From IMG/VR virus record IMGVR_UViG_3300037349_000044, positions 1 through 31,827 of that record: a DNA stretch of 31,827 nucleotides; one strand, 5' to 3'. Of this stretch, positions 6,917 to 15,782 are shown piece by piece. How positions within the stretch are numbered: position 1 is the stretch's first letter; every line of letters starts with the position of its first letter. The DNA comes from a virus. The notes beneath the pieces are model-generated. The model did no database searches. It had not been told where the DNA came from and saw nothing but the letters and a program-made list of their open reading frames with translations. The translations under genes and the position numbers were made by a program.

Positions 6917-9157
6917 TTATTGCAATCTACTACTAGGTGTTGCACTGATTGAAAGAGCATGCATCTCAAATGGAGCGTATGCAGTAGCAACATTAAGTAA
7001 CTGTGCCAAGTTGTAGTAGATCCTAAATTGTATTACTTCTCCGTCACCTTGAAAGTAAACAGGATGCCATACGCGTGATGACGTTGCTTCATAGGGGTAT
7101 AACGCAGTATAGGGAAAAAGATCTAATGTACCCGTTCCTAGTAGTGCTCCTGTGAGTTCCGAAGTATCAGTCATGGATGTCTCATCAGTTGCTACTTGAT
7201 AATCTACTTGTATCTGTCCTGTTCCTGTTGTTGATACCATGAAGTCTATCTTAGATATGTATGCATTCCGTCCGTCTTTGGCATAGAAGTTAAACTCTTT
7301 AGTCTGGATATCTATTTGTGCTATGGTGGCAAGAGTTCCACCGCCGGTATAAACGCCTGAAAGAAGGGTATCTTCATTATAATTTACAATAAAGGTGTTC
7401 TGATTAGGGACCATCGTTATCTGCGATGGAACGCCATTAATCGTTGCGCCTATGTTTCCTGTATCAGCTATATTATTAAGAGTAACTACCTGATCTTGCG
7501 ACAGGTTATGGTTGATACACGTCACCGTAACCATGTAACCAGTACCGCCTGTTGAGGTAAGAGTAAGATTATTTATGGCAAGATTAGGACTATTAGCTGG
7601 TAACGTAGAATCAAGTATAAAGGTCCATCCTTGCTGGTTACCGCCGATTACATCGCGGAACCCAGACTGTGCCGATCCATCATCCCATCTTAATTCTGAT
7701 TGCCATGGTGTATCTGAGGACCATAGAATACCTGTAACGGGCTGAAAATAGCCCATACAGGTTATAGATTCATCATTAACTGCCCATGAGTTGTTTTCAT
7801 AGTTATAAACAAGTACAGCATTCGGATAGAGTTGGGTCACTGATTGTTCATTACTGGGAAAGTTCCAGTACACAAGTTCGGTGTAATAATCTCTGATTCC
7901 TGAAACGCGAGCAGGCCCATTGTTTGACTGATTAATTTCAAATACCTGATCCGGTATATTGGCATCAATACGTTGGGTCTCAAACCCATTGCAAGAATGT
8001 ATACCAACGTTGCCTATACCAAGAGCGAACTTATCAAATGGAACGACTGAGAAGGGGGAATAAGCGCCTAGTTCAGTATTAATCTTTTGGAAGACAAATG
8101 GATTTGCGTTGTTGCCCGTGAATGCTATTTCCCAGGTCGAACGCTCGAAGAATACAATCAGACGATCCTTTACAAATTCTACCGTGATAATTGCTTCTGT
8201 TGTCGCAGCGTCTATGAAGTTACCGTTACCGGGAAGATCTTGATTCCAAGCATCAGCAAACGTTGGAGAGCCAAACCCTGAATACCTACATCTATTTTGA
8301 TAGTTAACACCAGGTTTATCAGGCCCCTCAAAGGTATTAAACGCAAGCATACAGTTCTTGAAGACGACAAGGATCTGGGCAGATAGAAGATAATTAGGAA
8401 CTTCGTCTATTTGCGGATAAAAGAAATACCACGATCCATTGTAGAGATATCGCATATATTCATTAGAGTTAAAGTTAGTAACAAAGAGTGCTTTCTGCGA
8501 AGGGTTGGCATCATACCACATTGTACCCCAGAAGAACTCTGAGTCATTACCTGACCAGGTAGCAGCTCCTGCATTACCGGCAGCTTCAGTGGCAAGTCTT
8601 TGCCACCCAGTTTGATATTGATAAGCAAATTGGGTATCGAATGCAATAACCGGTTCATTATTAAGAACAATCGTATCTTCTGAGAGTATACCCATAACTG
8701 GAGTACCTGGATAATAGTAAACAGTTCCTACTCCTGCATCAACTAAAGTGATATTTCCATTTGTTGTATCAAATGTCCCTTCCGCAGAACTATTTGATAA
8801 CATGAGTTGATTTCCTAGAGCTACAACCGTAAACCATTCTGTTATAAGATTAGGTCCAGACATATATTGAATACTTATTTGTTGACCAATCTGAGTAAGA
8901 TTATTAACTCCAGGAGCCGTAAAAAATTGTGAACCTCCTCCTATTACGTTTGTTCCAATATTTACACGAAGACGAGTCAATGTTTGATCAGTCGTATGAG
9001 TCAAATAGTCTGTTCCAAATCTCTTTTTAACACGTCCACGCCATACATATGCATTCTGAAGGAAACTGAACGCATTATCAGGAATGAGCCATGGAAGTCG
9101 ATTTGTCTGTAGACCTGAGTTCTTATCTATAGGTGCAATCAAAAACTTATCTGCCAT
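6917..9157 (-). CDS. Tail hub/nozzle-type protein (746 aa)
   Basis: This is the largest beta-rich protein of the tail block. The N-terminus, LQTNRLPWLIPDNAFSFLQN followed by a basic VKKRFGTDYL segment, is like the opening of podovirus tail nozzle or stabilisation proteins (T7 gp12 or P22 gp10 type), where a channel is decorated by beta-propeller blades. Repeated short motifs such as GNVGIHSCNGFETQRID suit a propeller. At about residues 525-610 is a module with the pattern VTVTCINHNLSQDQVV then NGVPSQ, also found in two neighbouring virion proteins. The nozzle assignment is inferred from size, composition and position directly after the adaptor and fibre-tip genes. It abuts the upstream gene with one base between. 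Confidence 0.6.
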   Translation of the reverse strand: MADKFLIAPIDKNSGLQTNRLPWLIPDNAFSFLQNAYVWRGRVKKRFGTDYLTHTTDQTLTRLRVNIGTNVIGGGSQFFTAPGVNNLTQIGQQISIQYMSGPNLITEWFTVVALGNQLMLSNSSAEGTFDTTNGNITLVDAGVGTVYYYPGTPVMGILSEDTIVLNNEPVIAFDTQFAYQYQTGWQRLATEAAGNAGAATWSGNDSEFFWGTMWYDANPSQKALFVTNFNSNEYMRYLYNGSWYFFYPQIDEVPNYLLSAQILVVFKNCMLAFNTFEGPDKPGVNYQNRCRYSGFGSPTFADAWNQDLPGNGNFIDAATTEAIITVEFVKDRLIVFFERSTWEIAFTGNNANPFVFQKINTELGAYSPFSVVPFDKFALGIGNVGIHSCNGFETQRIDANIPDQVFEINQSNNGPARVSGIRDYYTELVYWNFPSNEQSVTQLYPNAVLVYNYENNSWAVNDESITCMGYFQPVTGILWSSDTPWQSELRWDDGSAQSGFRDVIGGNQQGWTFILDSTLPANSPNLAINNLTLTSTGGTGYMVTVTCINHNLSQDQVVTLNNIADTGNIGATINGVPSQITMVPNQNTFIVNYNEDTLLSGVYTGGGTLATIAQIDIQTKEFNFYAKDGRNAYISKIDFMVSTTGTGQIQVDYQVATDETSMTDTSELTGALLGTGTLDLFPYTALYPYEATSSRVWHPVYFQGDGEVIQFRIYYNLAQLLNVATAYAPFEMHALSISATPSSRLQ

Positions 9158-9158
9158 G

Positions 9159-9782
9159 TTACATCCCTATCGCAAACCATTGGAATGGGAAATTACGTGT
9201 ATCATTTGTAGAAGTTCTTGTTGATCCTTTTGCGGTGAAGTTTGTAGCTGCTATAGCAACAACTTGTATGTAAATATTAATTGAGTTACTCGACGGAGGA
9301 GCACCCCCCAGCGTTGTTGCTATCACTTGGAAACATGTTCCAAATGCTGGACCAACTGTATTAGTAGGAAAGTTTAAGGTTGAAGTGTCGTTATTCTGAG
9401 CAGTCCATGTAGCAGTTCCCCACTTAATGAGTAATCCTGAAGCAAGACGACTATACCCATTGACTGTTTGCAATATCCCTTCTGTAAACGCTATTCCTCC
9501 AGCACTAAGAGCAGAATTCTGCGGAATCCAATTGAGCTCAGGATTTCCACTTGATACCCCAGCAAGAACAGCTAGACCACCTTCAAGGGCCAGCGTAACG
9601 GGAGACTGGGTCTGTTGTGGCATCTGTAAGAATGCATGTTTACCTTGTGTTCCAGATCCAGAACCATATGGTACGTGGTTCTGCGAGAATGCAGGATCTA
9701 TAAATTCTACAAAGTTATTAAGAATAGGATTCTGTGTTACTAAAAGTGTCTGATTCGCTTGAGGTACTTGGTTTAATGCCAT
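9159..9782 (-). CDS. Tail fibre tip with gp53-like C-terminal domain
   Basis: The 207-aa protein has a short N-terminal segment, a Gly-rich link and a C-terminal domain with the layout of gp53-like tail-fibre tips: SRLASGLLIKWGTATW, then LNFPTNTVGPAFGTCFQVI, then NFTAKG and a final FPFQWFAIGM. In that family the domain is the distal receptor-contacting part, with the conserved GLxIQWG and WxAIG signatures visible here in variant form. The start at 9782 is chosen because AGGGAG lies six bases upstream; a longer frame to 9896 would run into the preceding gene. It lies between the adaptor and nozzle genes. Host recognition is the probable role. Confidence 0.7.
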   Translation of the reverse strand: MALNQVPQANQTLLVTQNPILNNFVEFIDPAFSQNHVPYGSGSGTQGKHAFLQMPQQTQSPVTLALEGGLAVLAGVSSGNPELNWIPQNSALSAGGIAFTEGILQTVNGYSRLASGLLIKWGTATWTAQNNDTSTLNFPTNTVGPAFGTCFQVIATTLGGAPPSSNSINIYIQVVAIAATNFTAKGSTRTSTNDTRNFPFQWFAIGM

Positions 9783-9792
9783 TTTAAACTCC

Positions 9793-10833
9793 CTAATAAG
9801 GCCAGTTGATGTTTCCCCGCCATGCCCAGCCCGTGTTACGTGAACTATTATAAATTGTCTCTGATGTAGAATTTGCTTGTTGAGTAATTGATGCACGATT
9901 GACCAGATTCATCTGTTCACGCAAGGAGGGCATCATCTGTTCTATGCTAGTATAATCACCACGATCTTCAAAGATTTTCTTCCCAGCCAGGTAACTAATA
10001 AACTCCCACCACTGTGCAAGCTGTGGCATGTCTGTTTGTTGGAGCAATACCGTAGGTCTAATATCAGCTTCTATGATCACCGGATAGACCGTATCAGGAC
10101 ATGGTCTCAGCGTAAAAGTATAATCGTAATAGAGTGCTGCTATTGGTTTGCCTGGTTGATAAGGGATTATGTTTGCCATTACAGGGTTCAGCGTTCCATT
10201 ATCAAGGGTATTATTAGGAAAGAATGCAACAAACTGACCTGTTAAATAGTCTATATAACCATACGGCGACGGAACTGCTTGGGGTTGATTAAAGAGCGAC
10301 AAATACCCTACTTCATTGTTAGTTGGATAATCGACTAAGACCATAGCGGTACCGTTAATGTCAAGACACGAAATGGAAACATTGTTCTGATATACCGGGA
10401 ACGCTTCAAACGTTCCGGTAAATGGACCTGTGGTTCCATCTCCAAAGAGACCGGAGACATTGTACGTGGTCACTGTATTAGGCCAATACCCAAAGAAGTC
10501 ATCGGGCCATTGTGAATAGTTGCACTGCACACCCGCTATGAACAGCGGTTGGTGCACTGCTATATAGTTATTGTTGAAGTTGTAAAAGGGATTATGTATG
10601 TCGGTCGTGTTGGTCGTATACGTATCGATGTTAGGTTGGGTATACCACGTGAAATTAGTACGTAACGAGAAGAGCCGCAAATGGTTAGGAAAATCATAGA
10701 GTATTGCTGAGTTTATATAGGCATTGAGTTGGCTATCTGAAAGTTGTGAAGTACTTGGTGAACGTGTAATACGCCGAACCTTTTGCTGGATCGTTTGTAG
10801 ATTAGAATAATTACTATCAGGTAAAATTGGCAT
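9793..10833 (-). CDS. Probable head-tail adaptor/tail tube protein (346 aa)
   Basis: The N-terminal 50 residues (NLQTIQQKVRRITRSPSTSQ, then LSDSQLNAYINSAILYDFP) form a helical segment of the kind seen in short-tailed-phage adaptor or gatekeeper proteins such as T7 gp11 and P22 gp4. The rest is rich in aromatic residues, Asn, Thr and Pro and is probably beta-structured. The protein is longer than the classical adaptors, so extra domains are present. The position before the fibre-tip and nozzle genes supports a neck or tail role. Family assignment is by pattern only. Confidence 0.5.
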   Translation of the reverse strand: MPILPDSNYSNLQTIQQKVRRITRSPSTSQLSDSQLNAYINSAILYDFPNHLRLFSLRTNFTWYTQPNIDTYTTNTTDIHNPFYNFNNNYIAVHQPLFIAGVQCNYSQWPDDFFGYWPNTVTTYNVSGLFGDGTTGPFTGTFEAFPVYQNNVSISCLDINGTAMVLVDYPTNNEVGYLSLFNQPQAVPSPYGYIDYLTGQFVAFFPNNTLDNGTLNPVMANIIPYQPGKPIAALYYDYTFTLRPCPDTVYPVIIEADIRPTVLLQQTDMPQLAQWWEFISYLAGKKIFEDRGDYTSIEQMMPSLREQMNLVNRASITQQANSTSETIYNSSRNTGWAWRGNINWPY

Positions 10834-10843
10834 AGAGCCCCCG

Positions 10844-11236
10844 TCAAGGTTGTTTCCAATAAGTGCCAGGACTTAATGGATAGGGCAACACATTTTGCGT
10901 GCTCCCATTGGTTTGTGAGGTTAATTCACCATACGAAACAACGTTAGCAAGCTGACCTGTGTTATTGGTCATAGTGGGTACCACAAACGGATTAAAAAGA
11001 ATCGAATCTATTGGGATAGAAAAGTTGAGATCGTCTATAATCGTTATGGCACCCGAGAGTTTATCTATCTGAGACATGCCAAAATAATACGGTACGTTTA
11101 AGCGAACAATAAGACCATTCAAATACTGATGAGCGAACGAGGTAGTAACTACTGCCGGATTGGCATTTGTAATAGCCACAATGATCCTCATTGCTGGCTG
11201 GACTACTGGTTTCATAAACGCGTATATATTTGCCAT
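10844..11236 (-). CDS. Small virion protein with FCCH-like module (130 aa)
   Basis: Residues about 18-85 follow the pattern I-T-x-A-N-P-A-V-V-T-T, then F-A-H-Q-Y-L-N-G-L-I-V, then GMSQIDKLSGAI and NFSIPID. This is the layout of the E1 FCCH-like beta module often seen in phage structural proteins: a VxT strand, a His-rich turn, a GxxV strand and an [L/I]xG turn. The N-terminus is MANIYAFMKPVVQPAMR. The gene is ten bases upstream of the adaptor gene and ten downstream of the 171-aa gene. It is probably a head-decorating or connector component; the precise role is unknown. Confidence 0.55.
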   Translation of the reverse strand: MANIYAFMKPVVQPAMRIIVAITNANPAVVTTSFAHQYLNGLIVRLNVPYYFGMSQIDKLSGAITIIDDLNFSIPIDSILFNPFVVPTMTNNTGQLANVVSYGELTSQTNGSTQNVLPYPLSPGTYWKQP

Positions 11237-11245
11237 GTTTATCCT

Positions 11246-11761
11246 TTATTGAACTGCAGGCCTGTGGATTGCAGGAACAATTGGATTCACTTCTACTTCA
11301 ATAAGGTTTGATGCTTTTGAATCCCAGTCATCATCGATATCCATATATTCAAGTGAGGTGAATGAGAAACGTGGAACCTTGCGCTTAGCGGACATCGTTG
11401 CATTAGAGTTAAGACGTCCATCGTTGATGGCTGCTTTCTGCGATGTTGCTTTACCAAATTCATCTTTTAGATTGATATATTCAACGTAGTGACAGTTCAT
11501 ATTAAGATGGCGTGCAACGCCTCGAGGTATGCGATGTTTTTCGCCGTGTACCAGGTGATAGAATACAAAGTCATCACCAGGGTATAATTTGAGACCAAAC
11601 TTATGGTAGTTCCCCGGTCGTTCAAGGTTAGTAAATATTCCCGTGATCAGTTCGTTATCACGCGCTCTGCAACGTGCGATATCTTTTTTAACTTCTTCTT
11701 TAGACATCTTCTTTTTTTTGGACATCAGCTCAGGTTCTTGATTGAGAAGTCTTATTGCCAT
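11246..11761 (-). CDS. Conserved-looking hypothetical protein (171 aa)
   Basis: The N-terminal third is very basic (MSKKKKMSKEEVKKDIARCR), followed by a globular part with YPGDDFVFYHLVHGEKHRIP and RHLNMNCHYVEYINLKDEFG. It ends with an acidic MDIDDDWD and a Pro-rich tail. Two in-frame Met codons exist at residues 1 and 13; the first gives MAIRLLNQEPEL and has GGGAG upstream, so it is kept. It sits between the virion protein and FCCH-like genes, so a head-completion or virion role is likely. I do not recognise a named family and see no catalytic motif. Confidence 0.55.
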   Translation of the reverse strand: MAIRLLNQEPELMSKKKKMSKEEVKKDIARCRARDNELITGIFTNLERPGNYHKFGLKLYPGDDFVFYHLVHGEKHRIPRGVARHLNMNCHYVEYINLKDEFGKATSQKAAINDGRLNSNATMSAKRKVPRFSFTSLEYMDIDDDWDSKASNLIEVEVNPIVPAIHRPAVQ

Positions 11762-11781
11762 TGCATTTCTCCCATTAAATT

Positions 11782-11802
11782 GGCGGGACGATTCGTCCCG
11801 CC
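11782..11802 (-). terminator. Strong GC hairpin after the 373-aa gene
   Basis: GGCGGGACG (11782-11790) pairs perfectly with CGTCCCGCC (11794-11802) around a 3-nt loop, 11 bases past the stop codon. On the minus strand AATTTAAT follows, not a U-run, so it may weaken transcription or protect the upstream mRNA end. Confidence 0.55.
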
Positions 11803-11812
11803 ATAGTTTGTG

Positions 11813-12934
11813 TTAGCGATTCCAGGACTTACCAGCAACCCAAGAAACTACATTGGTTGCGACACCTGCCGGACTATTAGCACCAGCTACAAGCAGCAAT
11901 CCTTTTTGGGCTATATTCATTACTGAATCCCCGTATGGATATGCTGGAGCAGGAGTTGCAATAGATGGAGGTGCAGGAAATACCGTACCAATGCCGTAAG
12001 GGTTGGTATTAGCGATACCGGTATTTTCACCAAATGGAATGACTTGAGCAGCAGTGAACCCAGGGCCAGTTGTCAGAGGCCATGTGAATGCACCAAGACC
12101 TGAGACGCTCACGTCAACAGTTATGGTATTCGTTTGACCAAGATAATCAGCAGCACCAACGTTAACGATGGTTACGGCTTTGCCGTTCAGCGTTGACATT
12201 TGACCATAAGCAAGTCCAGTTACTTGTGGGATTACCAAACGGACCTTTTGGCCGATTTGGAATGTATGTTGGACCGTTAACGTAATAATCGCTTGGTTAG
12301 AGTTTGCTGGATTAGCAATAATGTCAGCAATAAAACGATCATTAGGATAAATGTATGGGTTAAATGGAATAACGGCATACGTACCAGCGATACCCGCAAG
12401 AGCAAGCTGTTTCATATAGATCAGATCCATGCTCACGTTATTGACAACGTTTGCAACGGAGAAATCTATAGCAGAAAGTTGTTGAGCATTGACCGTTGAA
12501 TAGATCCTGATGATACCAACAGGAACACTATTACCACCAACGGCAGCAACCGTAGGAAGACCATTGGTGTTACCTGTAGTCACTTGAGGTACACCACCGT
12601 TGAGACCAGCACCACCATTAATGTTAATAGCAGTTAAGGCAGTAATAGGACCAGCAGTAGTGATAGAACTGTCTTGGTAGAAGAATCCACCATTAGCAGC
12701 TATTTCACCAATATTAAGAGTAGTCCCAGCATTAGTTTTATTATAAACAATACCTTGACCAGCAGGCATACCAGCACGCCAGAAATACTGAGCACCAGCG
12801 CCTGTACCAGCAGCATACGCTACTGTTTCATTGTAGACCGTAATGAAATCAACACCGGTTGGAAAAGGAAGGAAAACATTCTGTCCGGTTGAAACGAAAT
12901 AACCGGATAAATTACCAGACCATACTTCAAACAT
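11813..12934 (-). CDS. Virion protein with FCCH-like module (373 aa)
   Basis: The protein is rich in Gly, Ala, Asn, Val and Thr and poor in charge. It starts MFEVWSGNLSGYFVSTGQNV. Around residues 205-285 it has the module AIITLTVQHTFQIGQKVRLV then GQMSTLNGKAVTIVNV, the same layout as in the 130-aa and 746-aa proteins. The last 80 residues are Pro/Ala/Gly-rich. It is the gene directly after the major capsid gene (ten bases apart), the usual place of a head-decoration or minor capsid protein. The role is inferred from position; the strand-rich composition agrees. Confidence 0.55.
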   Translation of the reverse strand: MFEVWSGNLSGYFVSTGQNVFLPFPTGVDFITVYNETVAYAAGTGAGAQYFWRAGMPAGQGIVYNKTNAGTTLNIGEIAANGGFFYQDSSITTAGPITALTAININGGAGLNGGVPQVTTGNTNGLPTVAAVGGNSVPVGIIRIYSTVNAQQLSAIDFSVANVVNNVSMDLIYMKQLALAGIAGTYAVIPFNPYIYPNDRFIADIIANPANSNQAIITLTVQHTFQIGQKVRLVIPQVTGLAYGQMSTLNGKAVTIVNVGAADYLGQTNTITVDVSVSGLGAFTWPLTTGPGFTAAQVIPFGENTGIANTNPYGIGTVFPAPPSIATPAPAYPYGDSVMNIAQKGLLLVAGANSPAGVATNVVSWVAGKSWNR

Positions 12935-12944
12935 AGTGTTCTCC

Positions 12945-13889
12945 TTAACTTAATGTGCATTGTAAATTGGTAAGCCATTGATCGTCGTAAATCCTGTTTA
13001 CTTCGGCCATTGTGTAACCAATTGTAACGTTTTGAGCCAACGCACCAGAGAAGATTGCAGGTCTGAAAATTATTGCTGATGAATAATTATCTTGATGAAC
13101 GCAACCGTATGATTCCATGCCCGCAACAAAGTTGTTGTAAACAGTGTTACCAAGTTTTGAAGCATAGAGTGTCTTTGAACCTACAGAAGAGACCATCATA
13201 CGAACGTTGGTTACTGAACCCCATTCTTCACGAATAGTGTCTTTCTGATTAGCGTAATTCCACTGTGGTATGAATCCATTAAGGTTATTGAAATCTGGAG
13301 TCATATCAGAATGTGAAAGCATGAGATACGCGTTACGAGTTGGACCTGAAGCGAAGTTACGACCAGGTTGAATTCTATCTAACATGTACCACGCATCGTT
13401 GCCCAATAAGGCAGCGCATACTTCGTCAATGTCCGATAATGATACATTCGAAGGAAGATCGCCGTTAGTTCCGCCAGTTGCACGGTATACCGTACTCGTG
13501 GCTGCTAAAGTATCTCTCATCAGTTGATCTTCAGTCATGCGCATTGATAGACCACACAGTTCTGAGATTTCGTGGAGCACTTGATCTTGGTTTTGTAGAA
13601 ATACGCGTTGGTTAACCGCGGCGTATAACCCGTAAAAAGAGACTGTAGCATCGAGGTCCGTTCTTACTACTGGGATGCCAGCAGGTTCAGAACCATCGGG
13701 AGATAAAGGAACAATAGCAGTAGGGAATCGATCATAACGTGATGATCTGAGTGTGTTACCACCCTTGGTTTCAATGTATTTATCCATTGCTCCAAGTTTC
13801 ATGATCAAGCCAGGTTGATGTACTGCAAGGAGTACCTTATCAACGGAGACCTGAACTTCTGGTGGTAAATTATACGTTGTATTCAACAT
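12945..13889 (-). CDS. Major capsid protein, N4-gp56 family
   Basis: The 314-aa sequence follows the N4-gp56 capsid family layout. An N-terminal helix (VDKVLLAVHQPGLIMKLGA) is followed by the G-loop-like segment GGNTLRSSRYDRFPTAIVPL, where family members have GGxTIxFRRxxxLPxAxxPL, then LDATVSFYGLYAAVNQRV and the helix MRMTEDQLMRDTLAATSTV. The family builds the icosahedral shell with an HK97-type fold. The length is slightly short for the family. It lies downstream of the scaffold-like gene, separated by a terminator and a 311-nt gap. No N-terminal delta domain is obvious, consistent with a separate scaffold. The assignment rests on recognised motif order plus gene position. Confidence 0.85.
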   Translation of the reverse strand: MLNTTYNLPPEVQVSVDKVLLAVHQPGLIMKLGAMDKYIETKGGNTLRSSRYDRFPTAIVPLSPDGSEPAGIPVVRTDLDATVSFYGLYAAVNQRVFLQNQDQVLHEISELCGLSMRMTEDQLMRDTLAATSTVYRATGGTNGDLPSNVSLSDIDEVCAALLGNDAWYMLDRIQPGRNFASGPTRNAYLMLSHSDMTPDFNNLNGFIPQWNYANQKDTIREEWGSVTNVRMMVSSVGSKTLYASKLGNTVYNNFVAGMESYGCVHQDNYSSAIIFRPAIFSGALAQNVTIGYTMAEVNRIYDDQWLTNLQCTLS

Positions 13890-14201
13890 AATTTAACCCT
13901 CAAAGATAGTAATAAGATTACGTTTCGTTTAACCGATATACGCATTCCTATCATCCTTTGAGTGGCGAGCTCTTTACGCCCTGTTTACAACATTACTCGT
14001 AACCAGTGTGCTTGACGAGAGCAGTACGTCGAATGAACGGGGATGTTCTTCAGTCGTGATGACGAGTCACAATACAGTCGAATGGAGCTTATAATGGGGT
14101 TAGGACCATTGCAAATAAAAAATACCCCCAGGGAAAGGTTAGAGGATTGGAGAAACAAAACCCTGGGAGTATAAACAAAAAAGAAATAGGTATGCAATAT
14201 T
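13890..14201. other. 312-nt gap between scaffold and capsid genes
   Basis: The gap holds one clear element, the terminator near the scaffold end. The remaining 220 bp probably contain the capsid-gene leader and perhaps a promoter on the minus strand. I found no convincing sigma70 promoter there: the best pair is TTGCAA and TATAAG with a short 15-bp spacer. No conserved open frame is present on either strand; the 70-codon minus-strand frame here spans the terminator and looks spurious. Confidence 0.6.
14113..14172 (-). terminator. Intrinsic terminator between scaffold and capsid genes
   Basis: The inverted repeat ATACCCCCAGGG (14122-14133) and CCCTGGGAGTAT (14161-14172) gives a 12-bp stem with one G-U pair and a 27-nt loop. 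On the minus strand it is followed by TTTTTATTT. It lies 29 bases past the scaffold stop. It could separate portal and scaffold expression from abundant capsid expression. Confidence 0.75.
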
Positions 14202-14891
14202 TTATCGTCGTTTTATAGCGTCTAATCGCTGTAAGGTCAGTTCACGTTCAGTATCATTCATGACGAATCTATCAGAATCATTAAATTTGGCTAGTGGTGA
14301 ATCTGACATACTTGGTCCAGCAGTAGCAGCTGAACGAGGTTTAGTTCTGTTTGCAGCGATACGAGCATCTGCATCAGCAGTGTTATCTTTTATAACCCAG
14401 GACTTGATCATCTCATACGCAGTCTCACCCTTATCGTACAGATCAGGAGTGTACTGTAATGCATTGAACTGAGATGGTCGTTGCTGTTGAAGCATCGCAA
14501 TGTTCTCAGCAGTTACAACTGCATCAAAGTCTTTGTATTTGGAGCGTAATCTGAGTTCTGTTGCATGATTATTAAACTGCTCAAGTTGCATCTTGGTTTG
14601 TTTTAACTCGTTCTTAATCGACTTGAGGTGCTTCTTGTATTGCTTACCTTCAATGTAGAGATCATCGTCAACACCATACTCATCTTCTTCAGGTTGTTGT
14701 GGACCCTCAAGAGAACGTTTAAGTTCTTGTTGATGGCGTTCGAGATCAGAAGCGCGCTGTTCGGCGCGTTCTGCTCGCTCACGTAATGCTTTAAAGTCGA
14801 ATTCTTTCTTTGTAGGTTGTACAACAGGTTCTGGTGCTACTTCGGTAGCTAACTGTGTATCTTGCACAGGATCTTGTATCATATCTTCCAT
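14202..14891 (-). CDS. Scaffolding-like protein (229 aa)
   Basis: The protein is highly charged. Residues about 30-65 (FKALRERAERAEQRASDLER) and about 85-110 are predicted coiled coil. A Pro/Gln/acidic segment lies between them. It ends in a short basic tail, RLDAIKRR. Scaffold proteins of this kind lie directly upstream of the capsid gene, have helical coiled coils and bind the capsid by a basic C-terminal helix, all matching here. No protease motif is seen. The role is inferred from position and architecture. The ATG follows a GGAG-like site and the gene starts ten bases after the 167-aa gene. Confidence 0.7.
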   Translation of the reverse strand: MEDMIQDPVQDTQLATEVAPEPVVQPTKKEFDFKALRERAERAEQRASDLERHQQELKRSLEGPQQPEEDEYGVDDDLYIEGKQYKKHLKSIKNELKQTKMQLEQFNNHATELRLRSKYKDFDAVVTAENIAMLQQQRPSQFNALQYTPDLYDKGETAYEMIKSWVIKDNTADADARIAANRTKPRSAATAGPSMSDSPLAKFNDSDRFVMNDTERELTLQRLDAIKRR

Positions 14892-14901
14892 AAGTTCTCC
14901 A

Positions 14902-15405
14902 TTATGCGTCCGCAGACACCTTTATAATCGCATCAGGTTTATCGCCATTCAATCGTTTTACAAACGTAAGCAGATCGCCTGAGGCATCCATAAGTACAAA
15001 TTTGACCATGTTTTGATATTCTTTTTTCTGTGAATATTCGTGAGCATTGTGAATAATCTGAGTGTAAAGACGAAGATCTGGTAAGTGCCAGAGGTAATCA
15101 AGTGACCCTGATTCATGGAAGTATTTCCAAACCGTCTGCTTATATGATGGTGTTGGTGCAGAGTGACGCACAAAGACAATCGTCTCAGGAACTCGTCCGA
15201 GATGATGGAACTTGATACGCATCTCTATATAGAAATCTTTGTTTTGAAATACAGGATCAGCAAGTGCTTGAGTTATACCCTCGTTAATTTGATTCATGAT
15301 GGCGGGTTCCATCGCTTTGGTGTACTCACGGATGTCATCTTCTAAGATCTGGTTCTTAGCACGATGTTCGGCGAGTATCTGTCCGTAGGTTTTATCATCT
15401 TGCAT
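14902..15405 (-). CDS. Hypothetical protein between portal and scaffold (167 aa)
   Basis: The N-terminal 50 residues are helical and charged (YGQILAEHRAKNQILEDDIR). A central part FYIEMRIKFHHLGRVPETIV and VRHSAPTPSYKQTVWKYFHE looks like an alpha/beta fold, and the end has LLTFVKRLNGDKPDA. No named family is recognised. A GGGAG site precedes the ATG and a 9-bp hairpin lies just upstream at 15444-15474. Location suggests an early capsid-assembly role, but this is a guess. Confidence 0.6.
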   Translation of the reverse strand: MQDDKTYGQILAEHRAKNQILEDDIREYTKAMEPAIMNQINEGITQALADPVFQNKDFYIEMRIKFHHLGRVPETIVFVRHSAPTPSYKQTVWKYFHESGSLDYLWHLPDLRLYTQIIHNAHEYSQKKEYQNMVKFVLMDASGDLLTFVKRLNGDKPDAIIKVSADA

Positions 15406-15443
15406 GGTATTCTCCCTTCTAGGACGATACTAGAACGGGAGAA

Positions 15444-15474
15444 CCACCTCTGCAAGTTTAAATCACAGAGGTGG
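15444..15474 (-). terminator. Hairpin between DUF6496-like and 167-aa genes
   Basis: CCACCTCTG (15444-15452) and CAGAGGTGG (15466-15474) make a perfect 9-bp stem with a 13-nt loop. On the minus strand it is followed by TTCTCCCG, which is a poor U-run. It may be a weak terminator or an RNA-processing site. Confidence 0.45.
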
Positions 15475-15500
15475 AAAAGGAGAAAGCAAGAAGCAAGATG

Positions 15501-15746
15501 TTATTTTTTCTTAGATTTCTTTTTTGATTGACCACTCTCATGCATTGCTATCGCAATTGCTTGGCGTGGGTTCTTAACAACAGGACCTTTTTTGCTACCA
15601 GAATGGAGCTCATGAGCACCAAATTCGTGCATCACTTTTTCTACTTTTTTCTTCTTAGCCATTTTACCTTTTGGTTTCTCTTTCTTGGCGGTCTTCTTCT
15701 TATGTTTCATACACGGTTTAGTACAGCTCTTAGTACATGATTTCAT
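15501..15746 (-). CDS. Lys-rich DUF6496-like small protein (81 aa)
   Basis: After a Cys/Lys-rich opening (MKSCTKSCTKPCMKHKKK, with three CTK/CMK-like repeats) and a long basic stretch, the C-terminal half reads KVMHEFGAHELHSGSKKGP then NPRQAIAIAMHESG. This matches the DUF6496 pattern: KVMHEF, LxSGSKKG, then RxQAIAIAxSEAG. The family has no assigned function. The start at 15746 is preferred over a TTG at 15773 because GGGAAATTT gives a correctly spaced ribosome site. High charge suggests nucleic-acid binding, possibly with packaged DNA. It belongs to a group of three very basic small proteins after the portal gene. Confidence 0.7.
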   Translation of the reverse strand: MKSCTKSCTKPCMKHKKKTAKKEKPKGKMAKKKKVEKVMHEFGAHELHSGSKKGPVVKNPRQAIAIAMHESGQSKKKSKKK

Positions 15747-15765
15747 AAATTTCCCATAATAAAGT

Positions 15766-15782
15766 GGGGGCAAGGCGCCCCC
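15766..15782 (-). terminator. GC-rich hairpin before the DUF6496-like gene
   Basis: GGGGGC (15766-15771) pairs with GCCCCC (15777-15782), loop of five. On the minus strand ACTTTATT follows. It lies 6 bases past the stop of the 50-aa gene, so it may attenuate transcription between the two. Confidence 0.45.

Noticed and set aside
13890-14110. Candidate late promoter TTGCAA..TATAAG for the capsid gene on the minus strand.
   Set aside because: The spacer is only 15 bp and the -35 box is weak. Not strong enough to annotate.
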